Origin: a virus
DNA: 26,232 bases
Virus record (IMG/VR): IMGVR_UViG_3300030101_002145
Span: 1-26,232 of that record
Direction: 5' to 3' (one strand)
The number at the start of each line of letters is the position of its first letter. Within the stretch, counting starts at the first letter, position 1. Of the stretch, positions 1-6,276 are shown in pieces. Position numbers and translations under genes: made by a program. The notes below the pieces were generated by a model, which made no database searches, was not told where the DNA came from, and was given only the letters and a program-made list of their open reading frames with translations.

Positions 1-49
1 CATCACGAATAACCCATACATGTAGCCTCTGTAAGAACCTATATATGGG

Positions 50-87
50 GGGTTTCAGAGGGTGTTTTAACGAAATCGCTGAAACCC
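50..87. repeat. Inverted repeat GGGTTTCAG / CTGAAACCC at the left edge
   Basis: A perfect 9-bp inverted repeat (50-58 and 79-87) separated by 20 bases lies just beyond the leftmost gene, in 142 bases with no gene I can support. No T-run follows either arm, so it does not look like an intrinsic terminator. An operator or part of a recombination or attachment site are possibilities, but nothing here distinguishes them. The minus frame from an ATG at 142 stays open to the window edge (47 codons), directly abutting the upstream stop (TAAATG); its peptide resembles nothing I recognise, so I do not call it. Confidence 0.4.
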
Positions 88-142
88 TTGAGAAATAAGG
101 CTTCGCAAGGATTGTAAAAATAGATAGTAATATAAACAGCAT

Positions 143-745
143 TTATACTTTAGCCTTCCTTTTTGCTCTTGCAAAAGCAACTCTTAATTGTTTAGGGAAT
201 TCTTTTTTTGCAAATTTTTCAGCTTCTTCAAAGAATGGAAATTTCTTTTTATAGTTAGCGAAGTTTTGTGTTAGCAATATTAGTGGTTTTACACCAGACT
301 TACCAACCCTTTCCCATACAGCAAGAGTTCCTTTGATCTCTGCAATGAACTGATTTTTATTTTTTGCTAAACCTCTTTTACTTCTTTTGCCTACTATATT
401 TCCAAACTGATCTAGTCTTGCATTGCCTTTAATTGGTACTGGGTTTCTTTTATCACTATATCTGAAGCCACCTCTTATCTGAAATTGCATGTATTCTTCA
501 ACAAAGTCTCTAAAGTTTAGAGAACCAACTAAAGTTTTTTTACCTGAAAACTTAATAAAGTAGCCTTTAGTGGTCTGAGGTTTAGGTCTATCTAAAAATT
601 TATTTTGAAGCTGTTTCTGTTTTAGTTTCAATTTTTCGAGGGTTTTGTTTATGGCTCTTGATGAAGCACTAGGCACTAAATCTTTTTGCAACAGCGATAC
701 TTTTTTTTCAAACTCTTTAATATTTGTTCTTACATTAATCTTCAT
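143..745 (-). CDS. Minor tail protein, gpZ-like (displaced)
   Basis: A 200-residue, very basic protein whose layout fits the lambda gpZ / Minor_tail_Z group of tail-completion proteins, about 190 residues long. It has an N-terminal helical segment with a conserved-looking SRAINKTLEK stretch, a central beta-rich part, and a C-terminal part running from GVKPL through FPFFEEAEKF to a basic tail. In lambda, gpZ sits at the head-proximal tail end and its gene lies between FII and U. Here the gene is last in the leftward replication operon, overlapping the DUF3310 gene by 11 bases, far from the other tail genes. The family call rests on overall pattern rather than a decisive motif; another HK97-gp10-type neck protein is the main alternative. 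Confidence 0.5.
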   Translation of the reverse strand: MKINVRTNIKEFEKKVSLLQKDLVPSASSRAINKTLEKLKLKQKQLQNKFLDRPKPQTTKGYFIKFSGKKTLVGSLNFRDFVEEYMQFQIRGGFRYSDKRNPVPIKGNARLDQFGNIVGKRSKRGLAKNKNQFIAEIKGTLAVWERVGKSGVKPLILLTQNFANYKKKFPFFEEAEKFAKKEFPKQLRVAFARAKRKAKV

Positions 746-953
746 ATTCTATTTCTATAAGTAGTTGTAGATAGTGTATTGCTTTGAGTAAATCTTCTTT
801 ACCATTTTTATCAGTGTGTCTGCATACATATTTAATGACTGCTGACTCGCAATAATTAAGTTCATTGACTTGGCAAAACTCTACTGGTTGTAATCTAAGT
901 TTTTTATAATGTGATCCTGCTATCTGTTTGTCTGTTGCTTTTTTATCAGCCAT
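735..953 (-). CDS. DUF3310 (SaV-like) small protein
   Basis: This 72-residue protein carries the DUF3310 signature from end to end: an HYK motif near residue 15, a QPVEF step, a CESAVIKYVCRH core (residues 35-46), and a C-terminal DLLKAIHYLQLLI helix. The family is common in phage early regions and includes T7 gp1.7, reported to be a nucleotide kinase; whether this short member has such activity cannot be told from sequence. It overlaps both neighbours (8 bases with the upstream nuclease candidate, 11 with the gpZ-like gene), which implies translational coupling in the leftward early operon. Confidence 0.8.
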   Translation of the reverse strand: MADKKATDKQIAGSHYKKLRLQPVEFCQVNELNYCESAVIKYVCRHTDKNGKEDLLKAIHYLQLLIEIEYED

Positions 954-1407
954 ATTTAATAAATCCTTTTTGTAAATGTTTTATATCATTATATCTAACC
1001 TGAACCAGTAAATCTTTTCTCCCATGCCTTGTATAGAGTTTATTGTATTCAAATTTATGTTTGGCTGTCTCTGTTATGTTTGAACAATAATCTAGTAAGT
1101 CTGTTCTTGGAAAAAAATAAAACCCTTTGAGTTCTTTAATATCCATTACGATATAATCTGCTTTACCCTTGAGCCATCCATCTTTGCCTTGCACATTGTT
1201 TAACTCTAGCCATATACAGTTCAAATGACGATTGCCTTTGACATCTATACCTATATCATCAACAAAAAAGTCTATGTGATCTTCCATATTCTGCTTTGGA
1301 TAACTTGGCATACAAAATCTACCTTTGGCATCCATAAGTTCTTTGAACCTATGTTCTGCTTTATCACCTTGCACTTTGCATTGTCTTAGTCTTTCTTCTA
1401 ATCTCAT
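946..1407 (-). CDS. Putative PD-(D/E)XK nuclease
   Basis: A 153-residue protein. I place the start at the ATG at 1407 because AAAGGTG sits 6 bases upstream; a TTG at 1443 would add 12 residues but has no comparable ribosome site. The central part reads as a restriction-endonuclease-like core: Glu19 in an N-terminal helix, Asp46 in an HIDFFV strand, then IDVKG giving Asp55-x-Lys57, followed by WLELNNV and a further strand YIVMD. This matches the D...(D/E)xK arrangement of Holliday-junction resolvase-like and other phage PD-(D/E)XK proteins. It sits between the RepA-like ATPase and DUF3310 genes, consistent with a role in DNA replication or recombination. Motif reading only; the specific family is not identified. 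Confidence 0.5.
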   Translation of the reverse strand: MRLEERLRQCKVQGDKAEHRFKELMDAKGRFCMPSYPKQNMEDHIDFFVDDIGIDVKGNRHLNCIWLELNNVQGKDGWLKGKADYIVMDIKELKGFYFFPRTDLLDYCSNITETAKHKFEYNKLYTRHGRKDLLVQVRYNDIKHLQKGFIKYG

Positions 1408-1420
1408 TTGTAACACCTTT

Positions 1421-1518
1421 GTATCATACCCTGATACAAGCAATCGCTGAAAGGCTTATTTTGCCAAGATATTATTTGTATCAAATCTAAATACTCTATA
1501 AGAGTATTAGATTGATAC
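1421..1518. promoter_or_regulatory. Clustered GTATCA/TGATAC inverted repeats (operator or RNA structure candidate)
   Basis: The 120-base gap between the RepA-like gene and the nuclease candidate holds two inverted repeats built on the same half-site. The first is GTATCA-N5-TGATAC (1421-1437). The second is longer: GTATCA at 1478 and TGATAC at 1513 are outer arms of an imperfect 17-19 bp stem whose centre is ATACTC-TATAA-GAGTAT (1491-1507). No T-run follows on either strand, so it is not an obvious intrinsic terminator. Four copies of one half-site in two dyads suggest binding of a dimeric regulator, or a processing or folding element in the leftward transcript. The first dyad lies just upstream of the ribosome site for the ATG at 1407. 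Confidence 0.5.
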
Positions 1519-1527
1519 GATATATCT

Positions 1528-2634
1528 TTATTCATCCCTTACCCACCCTTCTTTCTTAGCCCATCGCTGTATTCTGCTATGACTGACATTGAATGAAATA
1601 TCTTCCATGATCTGTTCGGATATTTTTCTTAAGGGCAAACCTTCTTCGTAATATTTTTTAGCTAGTGCCAACTGTTGTTTGTAGGGGTTTTCTACAACCT
1701 CAATATCACCATTAATAAGTTGAAACTCGACATCTTCTTGTTGCAGAGAATTAAGATGCCTTGCTTTCCTAAACTCCCATGTAAAAGCAAACTCAATATC
1801 TGAATCATCTTCTTCAAAGTGATCTATCTCTTTTTTCTCTGATTCAACTTTTATCATCAGATCAAGTGTTACTTGTTTACCCATAGTCCCAAATAACTCA
1901 CCACTTTTGTTTGCATGATCTACAATCCATACACACTTGTTTCTTTGCCGACAATAATTAAGAAAAGGTTGCACATAAGTCAGCCAATCTTCAGGGTTGT
2001 TATACCCATTAGGAAAGTTGAACAAAGTAAATATATTGTCTAAGACTATAATTTCATATTTTCCTATCTCAATCGTGTTCATTAACTGCTGCATATTCTT
2101 TTCTTCCTCTAAGGTTCTGAGCATGATTTCAGGCTCTTGTTTGTAATGATGTTGCCCTGTTTCTATATCAAACTCTTTAAACTCAGGCACAATGAATCTT
2201 GATATGTAATGTAGATTATTCAATCCTCTAACCCAGTCATCGGGGTTGCCTAACTTTGGTTTCATTTTTCTATATCTTTTTTGCAAACTGGAAGGTGTCA
2301 TTTCACCATCGACATAAAGGATTTTTCTTGCTTTTGGTATTTTGTAATAAGAAAAGTCTAAACCCATAGCTAAAGATAAACACAATCGCTGAGTAATATA
2401 AGACTTCCCTGAACCTGATTTACCAAACAAGATACATTGATCTCCCAAATGCAATAGACCATCAATGACAGGTTCAGGAATAGGATATTCTTTATCTAAT
2501 ATATTACCTAAAGGAGATACCCATAGCTTAGTATTAGATTCGTGAACTCTAGCGATACTTAATGAAGCGGGAGACTCAAAATCACTAGAGTCACGACTTG
2601 TATTAGAATGGGATTCCTTCCGATTCTTGGTCAT
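1528..2634 (-). CDS. RepA-like RecA-fold ATPase/helicase with C-terminal HTH
   Basis: A 368-residue protein of the AAA_25/RepA (RecA-fold hexameric helicase) type. A Walker A motif GKSGSGKS lies at residues 71-78, a YVDGEM segment with the probable catalytic Glu at 111, Walker B IIVLDN at 195-200, and a WIVDHANKSG segment (236-245) matching the sensor region of RepA-like ATPases. An acidic, variable stretch (265-281) precedes a C-terminal domain (about 320-368) reading as a helix-turn-helix, with SEQIMEDISFNVSHSRIQRW as its core. Likely role: replicative helicase or helicase loader of the phage. It overlaps the upstream SSB-like gene by 32 bases, so the two products are probably made and used together. 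A site-specific regulatory ATPase is the alternative. Confidence 0.75.
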   Translation of the reverse strand: MTKNRKESHSNTSRDSSDFESPASLSIARVHESNTKLWVSPLGNILDKEYPIPEPVIDGLLHLGDQCILFGKSGSGKSYITQRLCLSLAMGLDFSYYKIPKARKILYVDGEMTPSSLQKRYRKMKPKLGNPDDWVRGLNNLHYISRFIVPEFKEFDIETGQHHYKQEPEIMLRTLEEEKNMQQLMNTIEIGKYEIIVLDNIFTLFNFPNGYNNPEDWLTYVQPFLNYCRQRNKCVWIVDHANKSGELFGTMGKQVTLDLMIKVESEKKEIDHFEEDDSDIEFAFTWEFRKARHLNSLQQEDVEFQLINGDIEVVENPYKQQLALAKKYYEEGLPLRKISEQIMEDISFNVSHSRIQRWAKKEGWVRDE

Positions 2635-3136
2635 CTGAACTATCGTCTCCTAGTGGTTCATCAAAATCTTCAGGAATATCTTTCCATTCAAGGTATTTGA
2701 GTTGGGCTTGAAAGCCCTTGCCATTTCTGACGACAACACTCTCATTTCCCATATATTCAAATACTGGTGCTTTGCCATCAACTTTATCAGACCATGCTGA
2801 ACTAATAGCTTCGTCAAAGGCTTTACATTCAAATATACTGTTTCTTGACCAAACAAAAACACCCTTATCTTTTATAAGAACCCTACACCAGAAACTTCTA
2901 CGATAGCCATCAGCTATTAGTTCTTTGTGATTATCAGGTCTTACACCTACTTTTTCATCCCACATATTTTTATAGACACCATTTTCATATTTAGAAAATC
3001 CAGTCTTAAAATCAGGATGAATCATAAAATACTTTGCTTCAATTATTTCATCTTTGGACTTCCATACTCCATCTTTGAAAACAAATTGAATATACATACT
3101 AGAACCTTCGTTCTCGTTTAATTGTAAAAAAGACAT
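2603..3136 (-). CDS. Putative single-stranded DNA-binding protein (SSB-like acidic tail)
   Basis: A 177-residue protein whose body I do not recognise, but whose C-terminus is a textbook SSB tail: an acidic, Ser/Asp-rich linker GDDSSDDQESEG followed by the terminal tripeptide IPF. In bacterial SSB this tip recruits replication and recombination partners. The body (about 1-155) is beta-rich with many aromatics (Trp, Tyr, Phe), compatible with an OB-fold, though no canonical SSB motif is visible. AAGGAG lies 9 bases upstream of the ATG at 3136. The neighbouring RepA-like ATPase, the nuclease candidate and the YqaJ exonuclease across the divergent region fit an ssDNA-binding role. The tail is seen; the function is inferred. 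Confidence 0.6.
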   Translation of the reverse strand: MSFLQLNENEGSSMYIQFVFKDGVWKSKDEIIEAKYFMIHPDFKTGFSKYENGVYKNMWDEKVGVRPDNHKELIADGYRRSFWCRVLIKDKGVFVWSRNSIFECKAFDEAISSAWSDKVDGKAPVFEYMGNESVVVRNGKGFQAQLKYLEWKDIPEDFDEPLGDDSSDDQESEGIPF

Positions 3137-3180
3137 TATTTTTTCTCCTTATTGGCTTATCACCATCCACTTTTTTTACT

Positions 3181-3399
3181 TTACACACATCCCTTTTCAC
3201 TTTGTAAAAACTCAGTCAAAAGAGCAACATGATTTTCTGCTAGATATGTTTCAAGTGTCAGTTGTTCTTGTGGAAAACCATTGCAAGATAATTGGTATCT
3301 CTCATAATTTACCCATAACAACTTCTGCCCTACCCAATACAAAAAATCTTCTTCATTAGTATTAATACTTTTAACACTATTAACAGCACATTTACTCAT
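3181..3399 (-). CDS. Hypothetical small protein
   Basis: A 72-residue protein with no family I recognise. It is mixed acidic/hydrophobic, with a Trp/Tyr-rich middle (WVGQKLLWVNYERYQ) and a C-terminal helix, and no membrane segment. AAGGAG lies 8 bases before its ATG, and it overlaps the upstream ribbon-helix-helix candidate by 4 bases (ATGA), supporting a real, coupled gene in the leftward early operon. Confidence 0.65.
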   Translation of the reverse strand: MSKCAVNSVKSINTNEEDFLYWVGQKLLWVNYERYQLSCNGFPQEQLTLETYLAENHVALLTEFLQSEKGCV

Positions 3400-3620
3400 T
3401 TCAAAATCTCCTTATCGAAAATTACTGGTTGATTCGGAAAATGTTCGAGAGTATTGATACCCATAGAAATAAAATATTCTGCTATTTTGCTTGGACAAGA
3501 TTTATTATCAGCAGCAAACTTATTTAACTTTTCTGCTAATCTGTCCTCTACCCAAACCTTAGTTTTACCATTCCTTTCTTTGTAATACTTACAATCAGGA
3601 TCGAATATCTCTCCCATCAT
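3396..3620 (-). CDS. Ribbon-helix-helix DNA-binding protein candidate
   Basis: A 74-residue protein taken from the ATG at 3620, with AAGG at about 9 bases; a GTG at 3626 is an alternative. After about 18 residues it shows the Arc/MetJ pattern: a short beta strand KTKVWV, a first helix DRLAEKLNKFAADN, a turn containing Ser/Pro, and a second helix KIAEYFISMGINTL. Such dimers insert the strand into the major groove and usually repress nearby promoters. It overlaps the 3' end of another ribbon-helix-helix candidate (3595-3759) by 26 bases in a different frame, so two potential regulators are stacked at the start of the leftward operon. An RHH antitoxin is possible, but no toxin is adjacent. Confidence 0.55.
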   Translation of the reverse strand: MMGEIFDPDCKYYKERNGKTKVWVEDRLAEKLNKFAADNKSCPSKIAEYFISMGINTLEHFPNQPVIFDKEILK

Positions 3621-3759
3621 CTTCACCTACCTTTTTTTTAAAAGTTGTGCATATTAACCCTTCAACAAACTTAGACATAATAAGACCTTGTTCAGCACAA
3701 TACTCTTTGATCTGTCTATGCAGAGTTGGATTAATTGGAATCAGTTTTCTTTCTTCCAT
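3595..3759 (-). CDS. Small ribbon-helix-helix DNA-binding protein candidate
   Basis: A 54-residue ORF, first gene of the leftward early operon. Its sequence fits a minimal ribbon-helix-helix repressor: strand RKLIPINP, helix A TLHRQIKEYCAEQG, turn, helix B MSKFVEGLICTTF, then a charged tail. Length and order match Arc-like phage repressors. The start is the ATG at 3759; no strong Shine-Dalgarno sequence is visible in the A/T-rich leader. It adjoins the divergent control region and is therefore the best candidate for a regulator of the leftward versus rightward early promoters. Its 3' end overlaps the second RHH candidate. Confidence 0.6.
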   Translation of the reverse strand: MEERKLIPINPTLHRQIKEYCAEQGLIMSKFVEGLICTTFKKKVGEDDGRDIRS

Positions 3760-3884
3760 AATTAACAACTATAAGGGCAAATAAAAAAAAAGCAACTTTT
3801 TTGCTATTTTTATTGAAAAATATTTATTTTTGTTTACTTTTGTATATGTAGGCAATGATGCTTACACATTTTAGAGGAGATTGA
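3760..3884. promoter_or_regulatory. Divergent early control region
   Basis: This 125-base A/T-rich gap separates leftward and rightward early genes, so promoters for both directions are expected here. It contains an imperfect inverted repeat TGTAGGC-N6-GCTTACA (3847-3866, one mismatch) just upstream of the rightward ribosome site AGAGGAG (3873-3879), and a small hairpin AGCAA-N5-TTGCT (3791-3805). I see no convincing -35/-10 pair, only A/T-rich partial matches. The dyad is a plausible operator for the adjacent ribbon-helix-helix candidates. Confidence 0.45.
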
Positions 3885-4004
3885 ATGAAAAATAATAATT
3901 GGACTTTTTCGGAAATCGCTTTTTGGGATAGAACAAGACCAAAAAGAAATAGAAACTATCTGATCTTTTTAACGATAGGTATTGTAATAGGACTTTGTTT
4001 TTAA
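3885..4004 (+). CDS. Micro-protein with C-terminal membrane segment
   Basis: A 39-residue ORF at the head of the rightward island. It has AGAGGAG 5 bases before the ATG. The N-terminal half is polar and basic (WDRTRPKRNRN) and the C-terminal 16 residues form one hydrophobic segment (LIFLTIGIVIGLCF), giving a likely inner-membrane protein with the basic part in the cytoplasm. It ends exactly one base before the next ATG (TAAATG), as in a compact operon. Function unknown; small early phage membrane proteins often act in host takeover or superinfection exclusion, which is only a general parallel. Confidence 0.5.
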   Translation: MKNNNWTFSEIAFWDRTRPKRNRNYLIFLTIGIVIGLCF

Positions 4005-4175
4005 ATGAAACTGAGTAAACAAGAAACAAACGATTTAATAAATTGTCTTGAAGAAGTTATAGACAGAAAGGGCAAGTTGTATAAAACAAATGATCGACTT
4101 GCTCTTGAACGATTGACAGCTTTATACTACAAGGTAATCAAAAACTATTTATGGGAAAGAGAAAGTGTTAGATAG
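4005..4175 (+). CDS. Hypothetical small helical protein
   Basis: A 56-residue ORF that starts immediately after the stop of the preceding membrane micro-protein (TAAATG), suggesting coupled translation. It is charged and probably all-helical, with leucine spacing in NDLINCLEEVIDRKGKLY and RLALERLTALYYKVIKNYLW. No family recognised. A coiled-coil or adaptor-type early protein is possible. Confidence 0.5.
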   Translation: MKLSKQETNDLINCLEEVIDRKGKLYKTNDRLALERLTALYYKVIKNYLWERESVR

Positions 4176-4260
4176 TCTGCTTAATGTTATAGCAGTAATA
4201 TTGTTATCATGGGTTTTTATAGCAGCATTTGATGACAATGACAATCATCCCTTTCTTTAA
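4165..4260 (+). CDS. Micro-ORF with one membrane segment
   Basis: A 31-codon ORF starting at GTG 4165, overlapping the preceding ORF by 11 bases, with GGGAAAGAG just upstream as a possible ribosome site. It encodes a single hydrophobic helix (LLNVIAVILLSWVFIAAF) followed by a short acidic tail ending in FL. Its length, coupling and composition support a small membrane protein, but the non-ATG start and small size keep confidence low. Confidence 0.35.
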   Translation: MLDSLLNVIAVILLSWVFIAAFDDNDNHPFL

Positions 4261-4273
4261 GGAGAATATATAA

Positions 4274-5227
4274 ATGGAAAAAGCACAAGGAAAATTGACA
4301 AGCGATAATCATGCTAGTTGTTCTGGACTTGCTGCCCTTTTTGGGGTTAGTGGTTATGAAACTAGAAATGAATATTTAGATTCAAGGATAAGAGCAAGAA
4401 AGGGTGAGAATGTTAGATCAGAAAAAGGCATCCACGCTGAAATGGGAAATATTTTGGAAAATCCTATTCTTGAAATCACAGCAGAAAAATTAGGTTTACA
4501 TAATTTAAAAAAAGATATAACTACTCCTGTATTGCATGAAGAATATCCTTTAGGTGGTTCAATAGATGGTATAGCTTATGCTCTTAATCACTCAGTAAAG
4601 CCTGATAATGAACTTATCTATACCGAAGATGACCAAGAAATTTTATTGCATGGACAAGGCATACTAGAAGCTAAAGCTACAGGTAACCATCCAGAAGAAG
4701 ATGGAAAGCCACCTTTGTTTCGTGGTGTCTTGCAAGTAAAAGGATTGATGGCGATAACTGGCTATGATTGGGCTTGTGTCTCAACTTTGCATAGATCAAC
4801 AATGCTTAAAATTTTTCTGCTTAGAAGGGATTTAAAATTTGAGTCAGAACTTAAGGATGTGATCTTGGACTTTGAAAGAAGGATCAAAGAAGCTGACTAC
4901 TATCCACCAGTCACCCATAAAGACACTCAAATCATGTTTCCAAGTCCTGAGACATCGAAGGTGGTTGATTTAAACAATAACGAAGCCATAGGTCTATGTA
5001 AGAGCATTGTGTCGGCTAAAGAGCAAATAAAAGGTCTGAATGATGTCATAAGTGGTGCTGAAATCAGACTGCAAGAAATGATGGGAGATGCAGAGATTGG
5101 CAACATGAATGGTTTTGAAACATCTTGGAAAACAACAACAAGAAAAACCAAGATGGTAAGTGTGCCTTTAGATGAACCAGTCACAACCAGAAACAAAACT
5201 GTCAGAGTCAAAAAGTTAGAAGATTAA
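4274..5227 (+). CDS. YqaJ-like viral recombinase/exonuclease (PD-(D/E)XK)
   Basis: A 317-residue protein matching the YqaJ-type phage recombination exonuclease, relative of lambda Exo. Conserved features in order: Glu56 and Glu62 in the GIHAEMGNILENPILE helix, GGSIDGIA with Asp98, ILEAKAT giving Glu132-x-Lys134, and a QVKGLMAITGYDWACVS helix-strand with Gln154. These form the metal-binding nuclease core that resects double-stranded DNA ends. The C-terminal 90 residues are a coiled-coil-like region and a basic tail. AAGGAG lies 10 bases before the ATG. No beta/RecT-type annealase is seen nearby; the SSB-like protein across the divergent region may be the partner, which is inference. Confidence 0.8.
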   Translation: MEKAQGKLTSDNHASCSGLAALFGVSGYETRNEYLDSRIRARKGENVRSEKGIHAEMGNILENPILEITAEKLGLHNLKKDITTPVLHEEYPLGGSIDGIAYALNHSVKPDNELIYTEDDQEILLHGQGILEAKATGNHPEEDGKPPLFRGVLQVKGLMAITGYDWACVSTLHRSTMLKIFLLRRDLKFESELKDVILDFERRIKEADYYPPVTHKDTQIMFPSPETSKVVDLNNNEAIGLCKSIVSAKEQIKGLNDVISGAEIRLQEMMGDAEIGNMNGFETSWKTTTRKTKMVSVPLDEPVTTRNKTVRVKKLED

Positions 5228-5247
5228 GGATGATGGGGGTAACCTAA

Positions 5248-5352
5248 ATGGCAAGTGGTGGTGTCATAGACCAAAACAAGATGAAGTGCAGTACCCATCA
5301 AACTTATTTTTCATATCCTGTGAATCTTGTTGTCCACCACATTTTACCATGA
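5248..5352 (+). CDS. Micro-ORF upstream of the HNH gene
   Basis: A 34-residue ORF from the ATG at 5248, preceded by GGGGGT, ending in a TGA that overlaps the ATG of the HNH gene (ATGA). The tight coupling argues for translation. The peptide has Cys/His residues (KMKCSTHQ and VVHHILP) but no recognisable family. It could equally be a leader that feeds ribosomes into the HNH frame, or remnant sequence left by insertion of the HNH gene. Confidence 0.35.
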   Translation: MASGGVIDQNKMKCSTHQTYFSYPVNLVVHHILP

Positions 5353-5885
5353 AGATATGTAAAGACTGTAACCAACAAAAAGAACTGACAGCTTTTTACT
5401 ACAACAAAAAAAAAGACTTGTATGAGACCAGTTGTAAAGTTTGTCGTGCCAAAAGAAAAAGAGTTCATATTTCAAGCAGTCCAAAAGAATATATAAAGAA
5501 CTTAGTTCATCAATCTAAGAACAGAAGCAGAGCAGGATTGTTTTTTAGCATCACACCTGATGAAGTCTATAAGATTTATCAGAAGCAAAAGGGTAAATGT
5601 GCTATCTCAAATATCACAATGTCGTATGTCAAAGATGGTAAAGGTGATCTGATAAACAACTACAAAAATATTTCAATAGATAGGATTGATAATGCTAAAC
5701 CATATTCTTTTCAGAATGTTCAGCTTATATGTGTAGCTTTGAATTTTTGGAAAAGGAATCTCAGCAATGAAGATTTTTGTTTAGTGCTTGATTTATTTTA
5801 TAAAGGAATGTCTGGTGATACTTCAGTAGGTGACAGACACCCTATGCGATTTTTTAAGCACTCGCATTTAATAAAGAAGAATTAG
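5349..5885 (+). CDS. HNH endonuclease with N-terminal zinc-ribbon
   Basis: A 178-residue protein taken from the ATG at 5349, because the frame upstream lacks an ATG and the conserved region begins at MKICKDC. Cys4-x2-Cys7 and Cys29-x2-Cys32 form a zinc-ribbon-like knuckle. The HNH core follows: GKCAISN (about 95-101), then NISIDRIDN with the DRIDN motif, and FQNVQLICVALNFWKRN carrying the conserved Asn residues. Free-standing HNH proteins of this kind are common in phages as homing endonucleases or DNA-processing nicking enzymes. It is the last gene of the rightward island and overlaps the convergent lysozyme gene by 32 bases tail to tail. A homing origin would explain its position but is not shown. 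Confidence 0.7.
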   Translation: MKICKDCNQQKELTAFYYNKKKDLYETSCKVCRAKRKRVHISSSPKEYIKNLVHQSKNRSRAGLFFSITPDEVYKIYQKQKGKCAISNITMSYVKDGKGDLINNYKNISIDRIDNAKPYSFQNVQLICVALNFWKRNLSNEDFCLVLDLFYKGMSGDTSVGDRHPMRFFKHSHLIKKN

Positions 5886-6276
5886 CCAATGCCCTTCGCT
5901 TTACTTGTTGTGCATACCTAGAATCTAGTAATTCTTCAGCAGCTTTCTCGAAATCTCTTTGGTCTATAGCATCAAGCATTTTTTCAAAACTTAATAGCTT
6001 AGACAAGCCTAGATTGTAGTGCATATCTATTAGCACAAGTTTGGCTTTATCAGGTAGCTTTTCAAAATTTTTAATTATTCCTGAGAGTTCTTTAATAGAT
6101 ATATCAATATCATTTTGTAAAAGATAGTTGGCTTCTTCTTTTGTGATTCCTCTTTGTTCAAGATTTCTACCATGTGCTATGCTCATATATCCACTTTGAC
6201 ATTCGTACAGCAGGGTTGAATAGCCCTCGAACTCCTTAATATGATTAGAAACTTCCTCTCTGAGTTCTTTTTTCAT
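5854..6276 (-). CDS. GH24 lysozyme (T4-type endolysin), variant triad
   Basis: A 140-residue endolysin that degrades peptidoglycan by glycan cleavage. The T4-lysozyme N-lobe is clear: IKEFEGY with the catalytic Glu, then a segment aligning to T4 Asp20-Thr26. Aligned without gaps, the Glu of FEG matches T4 Glu11, a Cys (YECQSGY) takes the Asp20 place, and a Ser (YMSIAHG) takes the Thr26 place. Phage P1 Lyz is known to use Glu-Cys-Thr, so the Cys is not necessarily inactivating. The C-lobe includes a LVLIDMHYNLG helix typical of the family. No signal or SAR anchor is seen, so release needs a canonical holin. I chose the ATG at 6276; a TTG at 6300 in the same frame has no ribosome site. Confidence 0.8.
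   Translation of the reverse strand: MKKELREEVSNHIKEFEGYSTLLYECQSGYMSIAHGRNLEQRGITKEEANYLLQNDIDISIKELSGIIKNFEKLPDKAKLVLIDMHYNLGLSKLLSFEKMLDAIDQRDFEKAAEELLDSRYAQQVKRRALANSSLLNASA

Noticed and set aside
1-142. Open minus-strand frame of 47 codons from the ATG at 142 to the left edge, abutting the gpZ-like stop.
   Set aside because: It resembles no protein I know, includes a strong inverted repeat, and is cut by the edge. Kept as a note in the repeat entry.
74-1452. The 11-mer AATCGCTGAAA occurring in both noncoding gaps (about 75 and 1442).
   Set aside because: Only two full copies, with partial ones at 2383 and 3914 in coding sequence; not enough for a motif claim.
5286-5348. GTG start at 5286 extending the HNH protein by 21 residues.
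   Set aside because: The extension has no conserved features and coincides with the coupled micro-ORF; the ATG at 5349 precedes the zinc-ribbon directly.
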